A stretch of 64,000 nucleotides of DNA from Hydractinia symbiolongicarpus (Eukaryota > Cnidaria > Hydrozoa > Anthoathecata > Hydractiniidae): assembly GCF_029227915.1 (NCBI RefSeq), contig NC_079876.1, positions 36,189,828 to 36,253,827 of the forward strand, written 5' to 3'. The stretch's first letter is position 1; each line of letters starts with the position of its first letter. The notes under the pieces are model-generated. The model was not told where the DNA came from and did not search any database. It was given only the letters and a program-made list of their open reading frames with translations. Positions 32,236 through 44,942 of the stretch are shown here, piece by piece. The position numbers were made by a program, and so were the translations under genes.

Positions 32236-33267
32236 CAGCTATGTTTTTTTATTTATTTTCCTTCCTTTCTTTTTTACGGAGGGTATTTTCAGGTGTAGGT
32301 AAAACACGATGCATTGGCGGGGAATCGAACCCCGGTCTCCCGCGTGGCAGGCGAGAATTCTACCACTGAACCACCAATGCGTTACTACTCATTTCCAAAA
32401 TTTCCGAGTGACAGTGTATCACGTCCCGGTGTGTTAGTAGCCTTAACGGCATTTCAGACGTGTGATATTGAGATTTTCAAAATCTCCCAACAGGCAGGCG
32501 CTGTGGCTTAGCGGTTAAAGCGCCTGTCTAGTAAACAGGAGATCCCCGGTTCAAATCCGGGCAGTGCCTTTAGCAGTAATGTTGTGCTTTCTGGTCGGCC
32601 TTGTGGCAATGGCCAGCGGTTTGTCAGGCTGCGATGGCCGAGTGGTTAAGGCGTTTGACTAGAAATCAAATGGGATCTTCCCGCGTAGGTTCGAATCCTA
32701 CTCGCAGCGGACGCAAAAAGGTGTTTTTGACACGAACAGAAAGACAGAGCTAGTTCAAATTGTCAGAAAAAGCATGACATCTAAATTACTTAGTGGTGCG
32801 AATGTGTCCCGCACGGTCTAGTGGTTAGGATTTCTGGTTTTCACCCAGGCGGCCCGGGTTCGATTCCCGGTGCGGGAAGTGTACATTTTTTAAGTTAAGT
32901 TGCTCTCTCACGCGTTGATGTTATATACCCTGTGCGTGGATTCCGTCCTTGGCTGGGGATATAGCTCAGTGGTAGAGCATTCGACTGCAGATCGAGAGGT
33001 CCCTGGTTCAAACCCGGGTGTCCCCTACTAGTTGGCTTTTTGTCCTCTTCGGCACCTGAGTGGTGAGCTGGTGAATTATTCTGGTTACCCAGCAATTTCT
33101 GCTGCGATGGCCGAGTGGTTAAGGCGTTAGACTTGAAATCTAATGGGATCTTCCCGCGTAGGTTCGAACCCTACTCGCAGCGAATCTACAAACATTTTTT
33201 TTGATCTGGTCAAGTGTCTATCACAACGTACAGACCTTTGCCATGTGATAGAATTGATCATGGCCGA

Positions 33268-33318
<51 letters not shown>

Positions 33319-33398
33319 AATCCCGGGTCTCGGCATTTTATCACTGCCCAGCAGGGCGGTTTGAGGTGGTGAATGCAAGCAGCCGTAGCACTTTTCTT
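32236..33398. repeat. Unit 29
   Basis: Gly 32310-32380 (-), Thr 32497-32569, Ser(AGA) 32628-32709, Glu 32807-32878, Cys 32955-33026, Ser(TGA) 33101-33182, Phe 33263-33335. Glu has T8 to C, hitting a conserved tertiary-contact base and box A. Confidence 0.95.
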
Positions 33399-34425
33399 CA
33401 GCTATGTTTTTTTATTTATTTTCCTTCCTTTCTTTTTTACGGAGGGTATTTTCAGGTGTAGGTAAAACACGATGCATTGGCGGGGAATCGAACCCCGGTC
33501 TCCCGCGTGGCAGGCGAGAATTCTACCACTGAACCACCAATGCGTTACTACTCATTTCCAAAATTTCCGAGTGACAGTGTATCACGTCCCGGTGTGTTAG
33601 TAGCCTTAACGGCATTTCAGACGTGTGATATTGAGATTTTCAAAATCTCCCAACAGGCAGGCGCTGTGGCTTAGCGGTTAAAGCGCCTGTCTAGTAAACA
33701 GGAGATCCCCGGTTCAAATCCGGGCAGTGCCTTTAGCAGTAATGTTGTGCTTTCTGGTCGGCCTTGTGGCAATGGCCAGCGGTTTGTCAGGCTGCGATGG
33801 CCGAGTGGTTAAGGCGTTTGACTAGAAATCAAATAGGATCTTCCCGCGTAGGTTCGAATCCTACTCGCAGCGGACGCAAAAAGGTGTTTTTGACACGAAC
33901 AGAAAGACAGAGCTAGTTCAAATTGTCAGAAAAAGCATGACATCTAAATTACTTAGTGGTGCGAATGTGTCCCGCATGGTCTAGTGGTTAGGATTTCTGG
34001 TTTTCACCCAGGCGGCCCGGGTTCGATTCCCGGTGCGGGAAGTGTACATTTTTTAAGTTGCTCTCTCACGCGTTGATGTTATATACCCTGTGCGTGGATT
34101 CCGTCCTTGGCTGGGGATATAGCTCAGTGGTAGAGCATTCGACTGCAGATCGAGAGGTCCCTGGTTCAAACCCGGGTGTCCCCTACTAGTTGGCTTTTTG
34201 TCCTCTTCGGCACCTGAGTGGTGAGCTGGTGAATTATTCTGGTTACCCAGCAATTTCTGCTGCGATGGCCGAGTGGTTAAGGCGTTAGACTTGAAATCTA
34301 ATGGGATCTTCCCGCGTAGGTTCGAACCCTACTCGCAGCGAATCTACAAACATTCTTTTTGATCTGGTCAAGTGTCTATCACAACGTACAGACCTTTGCC
34401 ATGTGATAGAATTGATCATGGCCGA

Positions 34426-34476
<51 letters not shown>

Positions 34477-34556
34477 AATCCCGGGTCTCGGCATTTTATC
34501 ACTGCCCAGCAGGGCGGTTTGAGGTGGTGAATGCAAGCAGCCGTAGCACTTTTCTT
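33399..34556. repeat. Unit 30 (1,158 bp)
   Basis: Gly 33473-33543 (-), Thr 33660-33732, Ser(AGA) 33791-33872, Glu 33970-34041, Cys 34113-34184, Ser(TGA) 34259-34340, Phe 34421-34493. A 5-base slippage deletion removes one copy of a TAAGT direct repeat after the Glu terminator. Ser(AGA) has a variable-arm G to A. Confidence 0.95.
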
Positions 34557-35588
34557 CAGCTATGTTTTTTTATTTATTTTCCTTCCTTTCTTTTTTACGG
34601 AGGGTATTTTCAGGTGTAGGTAAAACACGATGCATTGGCGGGGAATCGAACCCCGGTCTCCCGCGTGGCAGGCGAGAATTCTACCACTGAACCACCAGTG
34701 CGTTACTACTCATTTCCAAAATTTCCGAGTGACAGTGTATCACGTCCCGGTGTGTTAGTAGCCTTAACGGCATTTCAGACGTGTGATATTGAGATTTTCA
34801 AAATCTCCCAACAGGCAGGCGCTGTGGCTTAGCGGTTAAAGCGCCTGTCTAGTAAACAGGAGATCCCCGGTTCAAATCCGGGCAGTGCCTTTAGCAGTAA
34901 TGTTGTGCTTTCTGGTCGGCCTTGTGGCAATGGCCAGCGGTTTGTCAGGCTGCGATGGCCGAGTGGTTAAGGCGTTTGACTAGAAATCAAATGGGATCTT
35001 CCCGCGTAGGTTCGAATCCTACTCGCAGCGGACGCAAAATGGTGTTTTTGACACGAACAAAAAGACAGAGCTAGTTCAAATTGTCAGAAAAAGCATGACA
35101 TCTAAATTACTTAGTGGTGCGAATGTGTCCCGCATGGTCTAGTGGTTAGGATTTCTGGTTTTCACCCAGGCGGCCCGGGTTCGATTCCCGGTGCGGGAAG
35201 TGTACATTTTTTAAGTTAAGTTGCTCTCTCACGCGTTGATGTTATATACCCTGTGCGTGGATTCCGTCCTTGGCTGGGGATATAGCTCAGTGGTAGAGCA
35301 TTCGACTGCAGATCGAGAGGTCCCTGGTTCAAACCCGGGTGTCCCCTACTAGTTGGCTTTTTGTCCTCTTCGGCACCTGAGTGGTGAGCTGGTGAATTAT
35401 TCTGGTTACCCAGCAATTTCTGCTGCGATGGCCGAGTGGTTAAGACGTTAGACTTGAAATCTAATGGGATCTTCCCGCGTAGGTTCGAACCCTACTCGCA
35501 GCGAATCTACAAACATTCTTTTTGATCTGGTCAAGTGTCTATCACAACGTACAGACCTTTGCCATGTGATAGAATTGATCATGGCCGA

Positions 35589-35639
<51 letters not shown>

Positions 35640-35719
35640 AATCCCGGGTCTCGGCATTTTATCACTGCCCAGCAGGGCGGTTTGAGGTGGTGAATGCAAG
35701 CAGCCGTAGCACTTTTCTT
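34557..35719. repeat. Unit 31
   Basis: Gly 34631-34701 (-), Thr 34818-34890, Ser(AGA) 34949-35030, Glu 35128-35199, Cys 35276-35347, Ser(TGA) 35422-35503, Phe 35584-35656. Gly has an acceptor C4-A69 mismatch; Ser(TGA) has a D-arm G to A. Confidence 0.95.
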
Positions 35720-36751
35720 CAGCTATGTTTTTTTATTTATTTTCCTTCCTTTCTTTTTTACGGAGGGTATTTTCAGGTGTAGGTAAAACACGATGCATTG
35801 GCGGGGAATCGAACCCCGGTCTCCCGCGTGGCAGGCGAGAATTTTACCACTGAACCACCAATGCGTTACTACTCATTTCCAAAATTTCCGAGTGACAGTG
35901 TATCACGTCCCGGTGTGTTAGTAGCCTTAACGGCATTTCAGACGTGTGATATTGAGATTTTCAAAATCTCCCAACAGGCAGGCGCTGTGGCTTAGCGGTT
36001 AAAGCGCCTGTCTAGTAAACAGGAGATCCCCGGTTCAAATCCGGGCAGTGCCTTTAGCAGTAATGTTGTGCTTTCTGGTCGGCCTTGTGGCAATGGCCAG
36101 CGGTTTGTCAGGCTGCGATGGCCGAGTGGTTAAGGCGTTTGACTAGAAATCAAATGGGATCTTCCCGCGTAGGTTCGAATCCTACTCGCAGCGGACGCAA
36201 AAAGGTGTTTTTGACACGAACAGAAAGACAGAGCTAGTTCAAATTGTCAGAAAAAGCATGACATCTAAATTACTTAGTGGTGCGAATGTGTCCCGCATGG
36301 TCTAGTGGTTAGGATTTCTGGTTTTCACCCAGGCGGCCCGGGTTCGATTCCCGGTGCGGGAAGTGTACATTTTTTAAGTTAAGTTGCTCTCTCACGCGTT
36401 GATGTTATATACCCTGTGCGTGGATTCCGTCCTTGGCTGGGTATATAGCTCAGTGGTAGAGCATTCGACTGCAGATCGAGAGGTCCCTGGTTCAAATCCG
36501 GCTGTCCCCTACTAGTTGGCTTTTTGTCCTCTTCGGCACCTGAGTGGTGAGCTGGTGAATTATTCTGGTTACCCAGCAATTTCTGCTGCGATGGCCGAGT
36601 GGTTAAGGCGTTAGACTTGAAATCTAATGGGATCTTCCCGCGTAGGTTCGAACCCTACTCGCAGCGAATCTACAAACATTCTTTTTGATCTGGTCAAGTG
36701 TCTATCACAACGTACAGACCTTTGCCATGTGATAGAATTGATCATGGCCGA

Positions 36752-36802
<51 letters not shown>

Positions 36803-36882
36803 AATCTCGGGTCTCGGCATTTTATCACTGCCCAGCAGGGCGGTTTGAGGTGGTGAATGCAAGCAGCCGTAGCACTTTTCTT
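35720..36882. repeat. Unit 32
   Basis: Gly 35794-35864 (-), Thr 35981-36053, Ser(AGA) 36112-36193, Glu 36291-36362, Cys 36439-36510, Ser(TGA) 36585-36666, Phe 36747-36819. Gly has a D-stem C-A mismatch; Cys carries three changes including acceptor T4-C69 and T-stem C49-C65; Phe has C61 to T, shared with unit 39. Confidence 0.95.
36439..36510 (+). pseudogene. tRNA-Cys with acceptor and T-stem mismatches (unit 32)
   Basis: Changes are G4 to T (T-C mismatch), a T-loop C to T and G65 to C (C49-C65 mismatch). The anticodon GCA is intact. Likely a decaying copy. Confidence 0.6.
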
Positions 36883-37914
36883 CAGCTATGTTTTTTTATT
36901 TATTTTCCTTCCTTTCTTTTTTACGGAGGGTATTTTCAGGTGTAGGTAAAACACGATGCATTGGCGGGGAATCGAACCCCGGTCTCCCGCGTGGCAGGCG
37001 AGAATTCTACCACTGAACCACCAATGCGTTACTACTCATTTCCAAAATTTCCGAGTGACAGTGTATCACGTCCCGGTGTGTTAGTAGCCTTAACGGCATT
37101 TCAGACGTGTGATATTGAGATTTTCAAAATCTCCCAACAGGCAGGCGCTGTGGCTTAGCGGTTAAAGCGCCTGTCTAGTAAACAGGAGATCCCCGGTTCA
37201 AATCCGGGCAGTGCCTTTAGCAGTAATGTTGTGCTTTCTGGTCGGCCTTGTGGCAATGGCCAGCGGTTTGTCAGGCTGTGATGGCCGAGTGGTTAAGGCG
37301 TTTGACTAGAAATCAAATGGGATCTTCCCGCGTAGGTTCGAATCCTACTCGCAGCGGACGCAAAAAGGTGTTTTTGACACGAACAGAAAGACAGAGCTAG
37401 TTCAAATTGTCAGAAAAAGCATGACATCTAAATTACTTAGTGGTGCGAATGTGTCCCGCATGGTCTAGTGGTTAGGATTTCTGGTTTTCACCCAGGCGGC
37501 CCGGGTTCGATTCCCGGTGCGGGAAGTGTACATTTTTTAAGTTAAGTTGCTCTCTCACGCGTTGATGTTATATACCCTGTGCGTGGATTCCGTCCTTGGC
37601 TGGGGATATAGCTCAGTGGTAGAGCATTCGACTGCAGATCGAGAGGTCCCTGGTTCAAACCCGGGTGTCCCCTACTAGTTGGCTTTTTGTCCTCTTCGGC
37701 ACCTGAGTGGTGAGCTGGTGAATTATTCTGGTTACCCAGCAATTTCTGCTGCGATGGCCGAGTGGTTAAGGCGTTAGACTTGAAATCTAATGGGATCTTC
37801 CCGCGTAGGTTCGAACCCTACTCGCAGCGAATCTACAAACATTCTTTTTGATCTGGTCAAGTGTCTATCACAACGTACAGACCTTTGCCATGTGATAGAA
37901 TTGATCATGGCCGA

Positions 37915-37965
<51 letters not shown>

Positions 37966-38045
37966 AATCCCGGGTCTCGGCATTTTATCACTGCCCAGCA
38001 GGGCGGTTTGAGGTGGTGAATGCAAGCAGCCGTAGCACTTTTCTT
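36883..38045. repeat. Unit 33
   Basis: Gly 36957-37027 (-), Thr 37144-37216, Ser(AGA) 37275-37356, Glu 37454-37525, Cys 37602-37673, Ser(TGA) 37748-37829, Phe 37910-37982. Ser(AGA) has C5 to T (wobble); the rest is consensus. Confidence 0.95.
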
Positions 38046-39077
38046 CAGCTATGTTTTTTTATTTATTTTCCTTCCTTTCTTTTTTACGGAGGGTATTTTC
38101 AGGTGTAGGTAAAACACGATGCATTGGCGGGGAATCGAACCCCGGTCTCCCGCGTGGCAGGCGAGAATTCTACCACTGAACCACCAATGCGTTACTACTC
38201 ATTTCCAAAATTTCCGAGTGACAGTGTATCACGTCCCGGTGTGTTAGTAGCCTTAACGGCATTTCAGACGTGTGATATTGAGATTTTCAAAATCTCCCAA
38301 CAGGCAGACGCTGTGGCTTAGCGGTTAAAGCGCCTGTCTAGTAAACAGGAGATCCCCGGTTCAAATCCGGGCAGTGCCTTTAGCAGTAATGTTGTGCTTT
38401 CTGGTCGGCCTTGTGGCAATGGCCAACGGTTTGTCAGGCTGCGATGGCCGAGTGGTTAAGGCGTTTGACTAGAAATCAAATGGGATCTTCCCGCGTAGGT
38501 TCGAATCCTACTCGCAGCGGACGCAAAAAGGTGTTTTTGACACGAACAGAAAGACAGAGCTAGTTCAAATTGTCAGAAAAAGCATGACATCTAAATTACT
38601 TAGTGGTGCGAATGTGTCACGCATGGTCTAGTGGTTAGGATTTCTGGTTTGCACCCAGGCGGCCCGGGTTCGATTCCCGGTGCGGGAAGTGTACATTTTT
38701 TAAGTTAAGTTGCTCTCTCACGCGTTGATGTTATATACCCTGTGCGTGGATTCCGTCCTTGGCTGGGGATATAGCTCAGTGGTAGAGCATTCGACTGCAG
38801 ATCGAGAGGTCCCTGGTTCAAACCCGGGTGTCCCCTACTAGTTGGCTTTTTGTCCTCTTCGGCACCTGAGTGGTGAGCTGGTGAATTATTCTGGTTACCC
38901 AGCAATTTCTGCTGCGATGGCCGAGTGGTTAAGGCGTTAGACTTGAAATCTAATGGGATCTTCCCGCGTAGGTTCGAACCCTACTAGCAGCGAATCTACA
39001 AACATTCTTTTTGATCTGGTCAAGTGTCTATCACAACGTACAGACCTTTGCCATGTGATAGAATTGATCATGGCCGA

Positions 39078-39128
<51 letters not shown>

Positions 39129-39208
39129 AATCCCGGGTCTCGGCATTTTATCACTGCCCAGCAGGGCGGTTTGAGGTGGTGAATGCAAGCAGCCGTAGCA
39201 CTTTTCTT
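38046..39208. repeat. Unit 34
   Basis: Gly 38120-38190 (-), Thr 38307-38379, Ser(AGA) 38438-38519, Glu body with TGC anticodon 38617-38688, Cys 38765-38836, Ser(TGA) 38911-38992, Phe 39073-39145. Thr has G2 to A (A-C mismatch); Ser(TGA) has C67 to A, as in units 45 and 46. Confidence 0.95.
38617..38688 (+). tRNA. tRNA-Glu body with Ala anticodon TGC (unit 34)
   Basis: T35 of the Glu anticodon is changed to G, so bases 38650-38652 read TGC, an alanine anticodon, in the loop TTTGCAC. The rest is the Glu gene plus an acceptor C3 to A (A3-G70 mismatch). Alanyl-tRNA synthetase relies on a G3-U70 pair, absent here, while glutamyl-tRNA synthetase depends on the anticodon, so I expect poor charging by either enzyme. 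It may be a pseudogene. If charged with Glu it would read Ala codons. Confidence 0.85.
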
Positions 39209-40240
39209 CAGCTATGTTTTTTTATTTATTTTCCTTCCTTTCTTTTTTACGGAGGGTATTTTCAGGTGTAGGTAAAACACGATGCATTGGCGGGGAATCG
39301 AACCCCGGTCTCCCGCGTGGCAGGCGAGAATTCTACCACTGAACCACCAATGCGTTACTACTCATTTCCAAAATTTCCGAGTGACAGTGTATCACGTCCC
39401 GGTGTGTTAGTAGCCTTAACGGCATTTCAGACGTGTGATATTGAGATTTTCAAAATCTCCCAACAGGCAGGCGCTGTGGCTTAGCGGTTAAAGCGCCTGT
39501 CTAGTAAACAGGAGATCCCCGGTTCAAATCCGGGCAGTGCCTTTAGCAGTAATGTTGTGCTTTCTGGTCGGCCTTGTGGCAATGGCCAGCGGTTTGTCAG
39601 GCTGCGATGGCCGAGTGGTTAAGGCGTTTGACTAGAAATCAAATGGGATCTTCCCGCGTAGGTTCGAATCCTACTCGCAGCGGACGCAAAAAGGTGTTTT
39701 TGACACGAACAGAAAGACAGAGCTAGTTCAAATTGTCAGAAAAAGCATGACATCTAAATTACTTAGTGGTGCGAATGTGTCCCGCATGGTCTAGTGGTTA
39801 GGATTTCTGGTTTGCACCCAGGCGGCCCGGGTTCGATTCCCGGTGCGGGAAGTGTACATTTTTTAAGTTAAGTTGCTCTCTCACGCGTTGATGTTATATA
39901 CCCTGTGCGTGGATTCCGTCCTTGGCTGGGGATATAGCTCAGTGGTAGAGCATTCGACTGCAGATCGAGAGGTCCCTGGTTCAAACCCGGGTGTCCCCTA
40001 CTAGTTGGCTTTTTGTCCTCTTCGGCACCTGAGTGGTGAGCTGGTGAATTATTCTGGTTACCCAGCAATTTCTGCTGCGATGGCCGAGTGGTTAAGGCGT
40101 TAGACTTGAAATCTAATGGGATCTTCCCGCGTAGGTTCGAACCCTACTCGCAGCGAATCTACAAACATTCTTTTTGATCTGGTCAAGTGTCTATCACAAC
40201 GTACAGACCTTTGCCATGTGATAGAATTGATCATGGCCGA

Positions 40241-40291
<51 letters not shown>

Positions 40292-40371
40292 AATCCCGGG
40301 TCTCGGCATTTTATCACTGCCCAGCAGGGCGGTTTGAGGTGGTGAATGCAAGCAGCCGTAGCACTTTTCTT
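39209..40371. repeat. Unit 35
   Basis: Gly 39283-39353 (-), Thr 39470-39542, Ser(AGA) 39601-39682, Glu body with TGC anticodon 39780-39851, Cys 39928-39999, Ser(TGA) 40074-40155, Phe 40236-40308. The anticodon change is the only departure from consensus in a tRNA of this unit. Confidence 0.95.
39780..39851 (+). tRNA. tRNA-Glu body with Ala anticodon TGC (unit 35)
   Basis: Same T35 to G change as in unit 34, with TGC at 39813-39815. All stems, box A, box B and the T6 terminator are otherwise consensus, so this copy should fold and could be transcribed. The acceptor C3-G70 pair gives no alanine identity. A tRNA scanner would probably report it as Ala(TGC) with an isotype conflict. Confidence 0.88.
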
Positions 40372-41534
40372 CAGCTATGTTTTTTTATTTATTTTCCTTC
40401 CTTTCTTTTTTACGGAGGGTATTTTCAGGTGTAGGTAAAACACGATGCATTGGCGGGGAATCGAACCCCGGTCTCCCGCGTGGCAGGCGAGAATTCTACC
40501 ACTGAACCACCAATGCGTTAATACTCATTTCCAAAATTTCCGAGTGACAGTGTATCACGTCCCGGTGTGTTAGTAGCCTTAACGGCATTTCAGACGTGTG
40601 ATATTGAGATTTTCAAAATCTCCCAACAGGCAGGCGCTGTGGCTTAGCGGTTAAAGCGCCTGTCTAGTAAACATGAGATCCCCGGTTCAAATCCGGGCAG
40701 TGCCTTTAGCAGTAATGTTGTGCTTTCTGGTCGGCCTTGTGGCAATGGCCAGCGGTTTGTCAGGCTGCGATGGCCGAGTGGTTAAGGCGTTTGACTAGAA
40801 ATCAAATGGGATCTTCCCGCGTAGGTTCGAATCCTACTCGCAGCGGACGCAAAAAGGTGTTTTTGACACGAACAGAAAGACAGAGCTAGTTCAAATTGTC
40901 AGAAAAAGCATGACATCTAAATTACTTAGTGGTGCGAATGTGTCCCGCATGGTCTAGTGGTTAAGATTTCTGGTTTTCACCCAGGCGGCCCGGGTTCGAT
41001 TCCCGGTGCGGGAAGTGTACATTTTTTAAGTTAAGTTGCTCTCTCACGCGTTGATGTTATATACCCTGTGCGTGGATTCCGTCCTTGGCTGGGGATATAG
41101 CTCAGTGGTAGAGCATTCGACTGCAGATCGAGAGGTCCCTGGTTCAAACCCGGGTGTCCCCTACTAGTTGGCTTTTTGTCCTCTTCGGCACCTGAGTGGT
41201 GAGCTGGTGAATTATTCTGGTTACCCAGCAATTTCTGCTGCGATGGCCGAGTGGTTAAGGCGTTAGACTTGAAATCTAATGGGATCTTCCCGCGTAGGTT
41301 CGAACCCTACTCGCAGCGAATCTACAAACATTCTTTTTGATCTGGTCAAGTGTCTATCACAACGTACAGACCTTTGCCATGTGATAGAATTGATCATGGC
41401 CGAGATAGCTCAGTTGGGAGAGCGTCAGACTAAAGATCTGAAGGTCCCTGGTTCAATCCCGGGTCTCGGCATTTTATCACTGCCCAGCAGGGCGGTTTGA
41501 GGTGGTGAATGCAAGCAGCCGTAGCACTTTTCTT
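40372..41534. repeat. Unit 36
   Basis: Gly 40446-40516 (-), Thr 40633-40705, Ser(AGA) 40764-40845, Glu 40943-41014, Cys 41091-41162, Ser(TGA) 41237-41318, Phe with AAA anticodon 41399-41471. Thr has an anticodon-stem C-T mismatch (ACATG); Glu has a D-stem G to A. Confidence 0.95.
41399..41471 (+). tRNA. tRNA-Phe body with anticodon AAA (unit 36)
   Basis: G34 is changed to A at 41432, so the anticodon is AAA. The remainder of the gene is consensus and foldable. G34 is part of the phenylalanyl identity set, so charging may drop. Unmodified A34 would favour UUU; if edited to inosine it could also read UUA (Leu). Phe(AAA) genes are normally absent from eukaryotes. Confidence 0.88.
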
Positions 41535-42566
41535 CAGCTATGTTTTTTTATTTATTTTCCTTCCTTTCTTTTTTACGGAGGGTATTTTCAGGTGTAGGTA
41601 AAACACGATGCATTGGCGGGGAATCGAACCCCGGTCTCCCGCGTGGCAGGCGAGAATTCTACCACTGAACCACCAATGCGTTTCTACTCATTTCCAAAAT
41701 TTCCGAGTGACAGTGTATCACGTCCCGGTGTGTTAGTAGCCTTAACGGCATTTCAGACGTGTGATATTGAGATTTTCAAAATCTCCCAACAGGCAGGCGC
41801 TGTGGCTTAGCGGTTAAAGCGCCTGTCTAGTAAACAGGAGATCCCCGGTTCAAATCCGGGCAGTGCCTTTAGCAGTAATGTTGTGCTTTCTGGTCGGCCT
41901 TGTGGCAATGGCCAGCGGTTTGTCAGGCTGCGATGGCCGAGTGGTTAAGGCGTTTGACTAGAAATCAAATGGGATCTTCCCGCGTAGGTTCGAATCCTAC
42001 TCGCAGCGGACGCAAAAAGGTGTTTTTGACACGAACAGAAAGACAGAGCTAGTTCAAATTGTCAGAAAAAGCATGACATCTAAATTACTTAGTGGTGCGA
42101 ATGTGTCCCGCATGGTCTAGTGGTTAGGATTTCTGGTTTTCACCCAGGCGGCCCGGGTTCGATTCCCGGTGCGGGAAGTGTACATTTTTTAAGTTAAGTT
42201 GCTCTCTCACGCGTTGATGTTATATACCCTGTGCGTGGATTCCGTCCTTGGCTGGGGATATAGCTCAGTGGTAGAGCATTCGACTGCAGATCGAGAGGTC
42301 CCTGGTTCAAACCCGGGTGTCCCCTACTAGTTGGCTTTTTGTCCTCTTCGGCACCTGAGTGGTGAGCTGGTGAATTATTCTGGTTACCCAGCAATTTCTG
42401 CTGCGATGGCCGAGTGGTTAAGGCGTTAGACTTGAAATCTAATGGGATCTTCCCGCGTAGGTTCGAACCCTACTCGCAGCGAATCTACAAACATTCTTTT
42501 TGATCTGGTCAAGTGTCTATCACAACGTACAGACCTTTGCCATGTGATAGTATTGATCATGGCCGA

Positions 42567-42617
<51 letters not shown>

Positions 42618-42697
42618 AATCCCGGGTCTCGGCATTTTATCACTGCCCAGCAGGGCGGTTTGAGGTGGTGAATGCAAGCAGCCGTAGCACTTTTCTT
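41535..42697. repeat. Unit 37
   Basis: Gly 41609-41679 (-), Thr 41796-41868, Ser(AGA) 41927-42008, Glu 42106-42177, Cys 42254-42325, Ser(TGA) 42400-42481, Phe 42562-42634. All bodies consensus; spacer marker GCGTTTCTAC as in units 10 and 54. Confidence 0.95.
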
Positions 42698-43729
42698 CAG
42701 CTATGTTTTTTTATTTATTTTCCTTCCTTTCTTTTTTACGGAGGGTATTTTCAGGTGTAGGTAAAACACGATGCATTGGCGGGGAATCGAACCCCGGTCT
42801 CCCGCGTGGCAGGCGAGAATTCTACCACTGAACCACCAATGCGTTACTACTCATTTCCAAAATTTCCGAGTGACAGTGTATCACGTCCCGGTGTGTTAGT
42901 AGCCTTAACGGCATTTCAGACGTGTGATATTGAGATTTTCAAAATCTCCCAACAGGCAGGCGCTGTGGCTTAGCGGTTAAAGCGCCTGTCTAGTAAACAG
43001 GAGATCCCCGGTTCAAATCCGGGCAGTGCCTTTAGCAGTAATGTTGTGCTTTCTGGTCGGCCTTGTGGCAATGGCCAGCGGTTTGTCAGGCTGCGATGGC
43101 CGAGTGGTTAAGGCGTTTGACTAGAAATCAAATGGGATCTTCCCGCATAGGTTCGAATCCTACTCGCAGCGGACGCAAAAAGGTGTTTTTGACACGAACA
43201 GAAAGACAGAGCTAGTTCAAATTGTCAGAAAAAGCATGACATCTAAATTACTTAGTGGTGCGAATGTGTCCCGCATGGTCTAGTGGTTAGGATTTCTGGT
43301 TTTCACCCAGGCGGCCCGGGTTCGATTCCCGGTGCGGGAAGTGTACATTTTTTAAGTTAAGTTGCTCTCTCACGCGTAGATGTTATATACCCTGTGCGTG
43401 GATTCCGTCCTTGGCTGGGGATATAGCTCAGTGGTAGAGCATTCGACTGCAGATCGAGAGGTCCCTGGTTCAAACCCGGGTGTCCCCTACTAGTTGGCTT
43501 TTTGTCCTCTTCGGCACCTGAGTGGTGAGCTGGTGAATTATTCTGGTTACCCAGCAATTTCTGCTGCGATGGCCGAGTGGTTAAGGCGTTAGACTTGAAA
43601 TCTAATGGGATCTTCCCGCGTAGGTTCGAACCCTACTCGCAGCGAATCTACAAACATTCTTTTTGATCTGGTCAAGTGTCTATCACAACGTACAGACCTT
43701 TGCCATGTGATAGAATTGATCATGGCCGA

Positions 43730-43780
<51 letters not shown>

Positions 43781-43860
43781 AATCCCGGGTCTCGGCATTT
43801 TATCACTGCCCAGCAGGGCGGTTTGAGGTGGTGAATGCAAGCAGCCGTAGCACTTTTCTT
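42698..43860. repeat. Unit 38
   Basis: Gly 42772-42842 (-), Thr 42959-43031, Ser(AGA) 43090-43171, Glu 43269-43340, Cys 43417-43488, Ser(TGA) 43563-43644, Phe 43725-43797. Ser(AGA) has a G to A at the start of the T stem (A-C mismatch). Confidence 0.95.
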
Positions 43861-44891
43861 CAGCTATGTTTTTTATTTATTTTCCTTCCTTTCTTTTTTA
43901 CGGAGGGTATTTTCAGGTGTAGGTAAAACACGATGCATTGGCGGGGAATCGAACCCCGGTCTCCCGCGTGGCAGGCGAGAATTCTACCACTGAACCACCA
44001 ATGCGTTACTACTCATTTCCAAAATTTCCGAGTGACAGTGTATCACGTCCCGGTGTGTTAGTAGCCTTAACGGCATTTCAGACGTGTGATATTGAGATTT
44101 TCAAAATCTCCCAACAGGCAGGCGCTGTGGCTTAGCGGTTAAAGCGCCTGTCTAGTAAACAGGAGATCCCCGGTTCAAATCCGGGCAGTGCCTTTAGCAG
44201 TAATGTTGTGCTTTCTGGTCGGCCTTGTGGCAATGGCCAGCGGTTTGTCAGGCTGCGATGGCCGAGTGGTTAAGGCGTTTGACTAGAAATCAAATGGGAT
44301 CTTCCCGCGTAGGTTCGAATCCTACTCGCAGCGGACGCAAAAAGGTGTTTTTGACACGAACAGAAAGACAGAGCTAGTTCAAATTGTCAGAAAAAGCATG
44401 ACATCTAAATTACTTAGTGGTGCGAATGTGTCCCGCATGGTCTAGTGGTTAGGATTTCTGGTTTTCACCCAGGCGGCCCGGGTTGGATTCCCGGTGTGGG
44501 AAGTGTACATTTTTTAAGTTAAGTTGCTCTCTCACGCGTTGATGTTATATACCCTGTGCGTGGATTCCGTCCTTGGCTGGGGATATAGCTCAGTGGTAGA
44601 GCATTCGACTGCAGATCGAGAGGTCCCTGGTTCAAACCCGGGTGTGCCCTACTAGTTGGCTTTTTGTCCTCTTCGGCACCTGAGCGGTGAGCTGGTGAAT
44701 TATTCTGGTTACCCAGCAATTTCTGCTGCGATGGCCGAGTGGTTAAGGCGTTAGACTTGAAATCTAATGGGATCTTCCCGCGTAGGTTCGAACCCTACTC
44801 GCAGCGAATCTACAAACATTCTTTTTGATCTGGTCAAGTGTCTATCACAACGTACAGACCTTTGCCATGTGATAGAATTGATCATGGCCGA

Positions 44892-44942
<51 letters not shown>

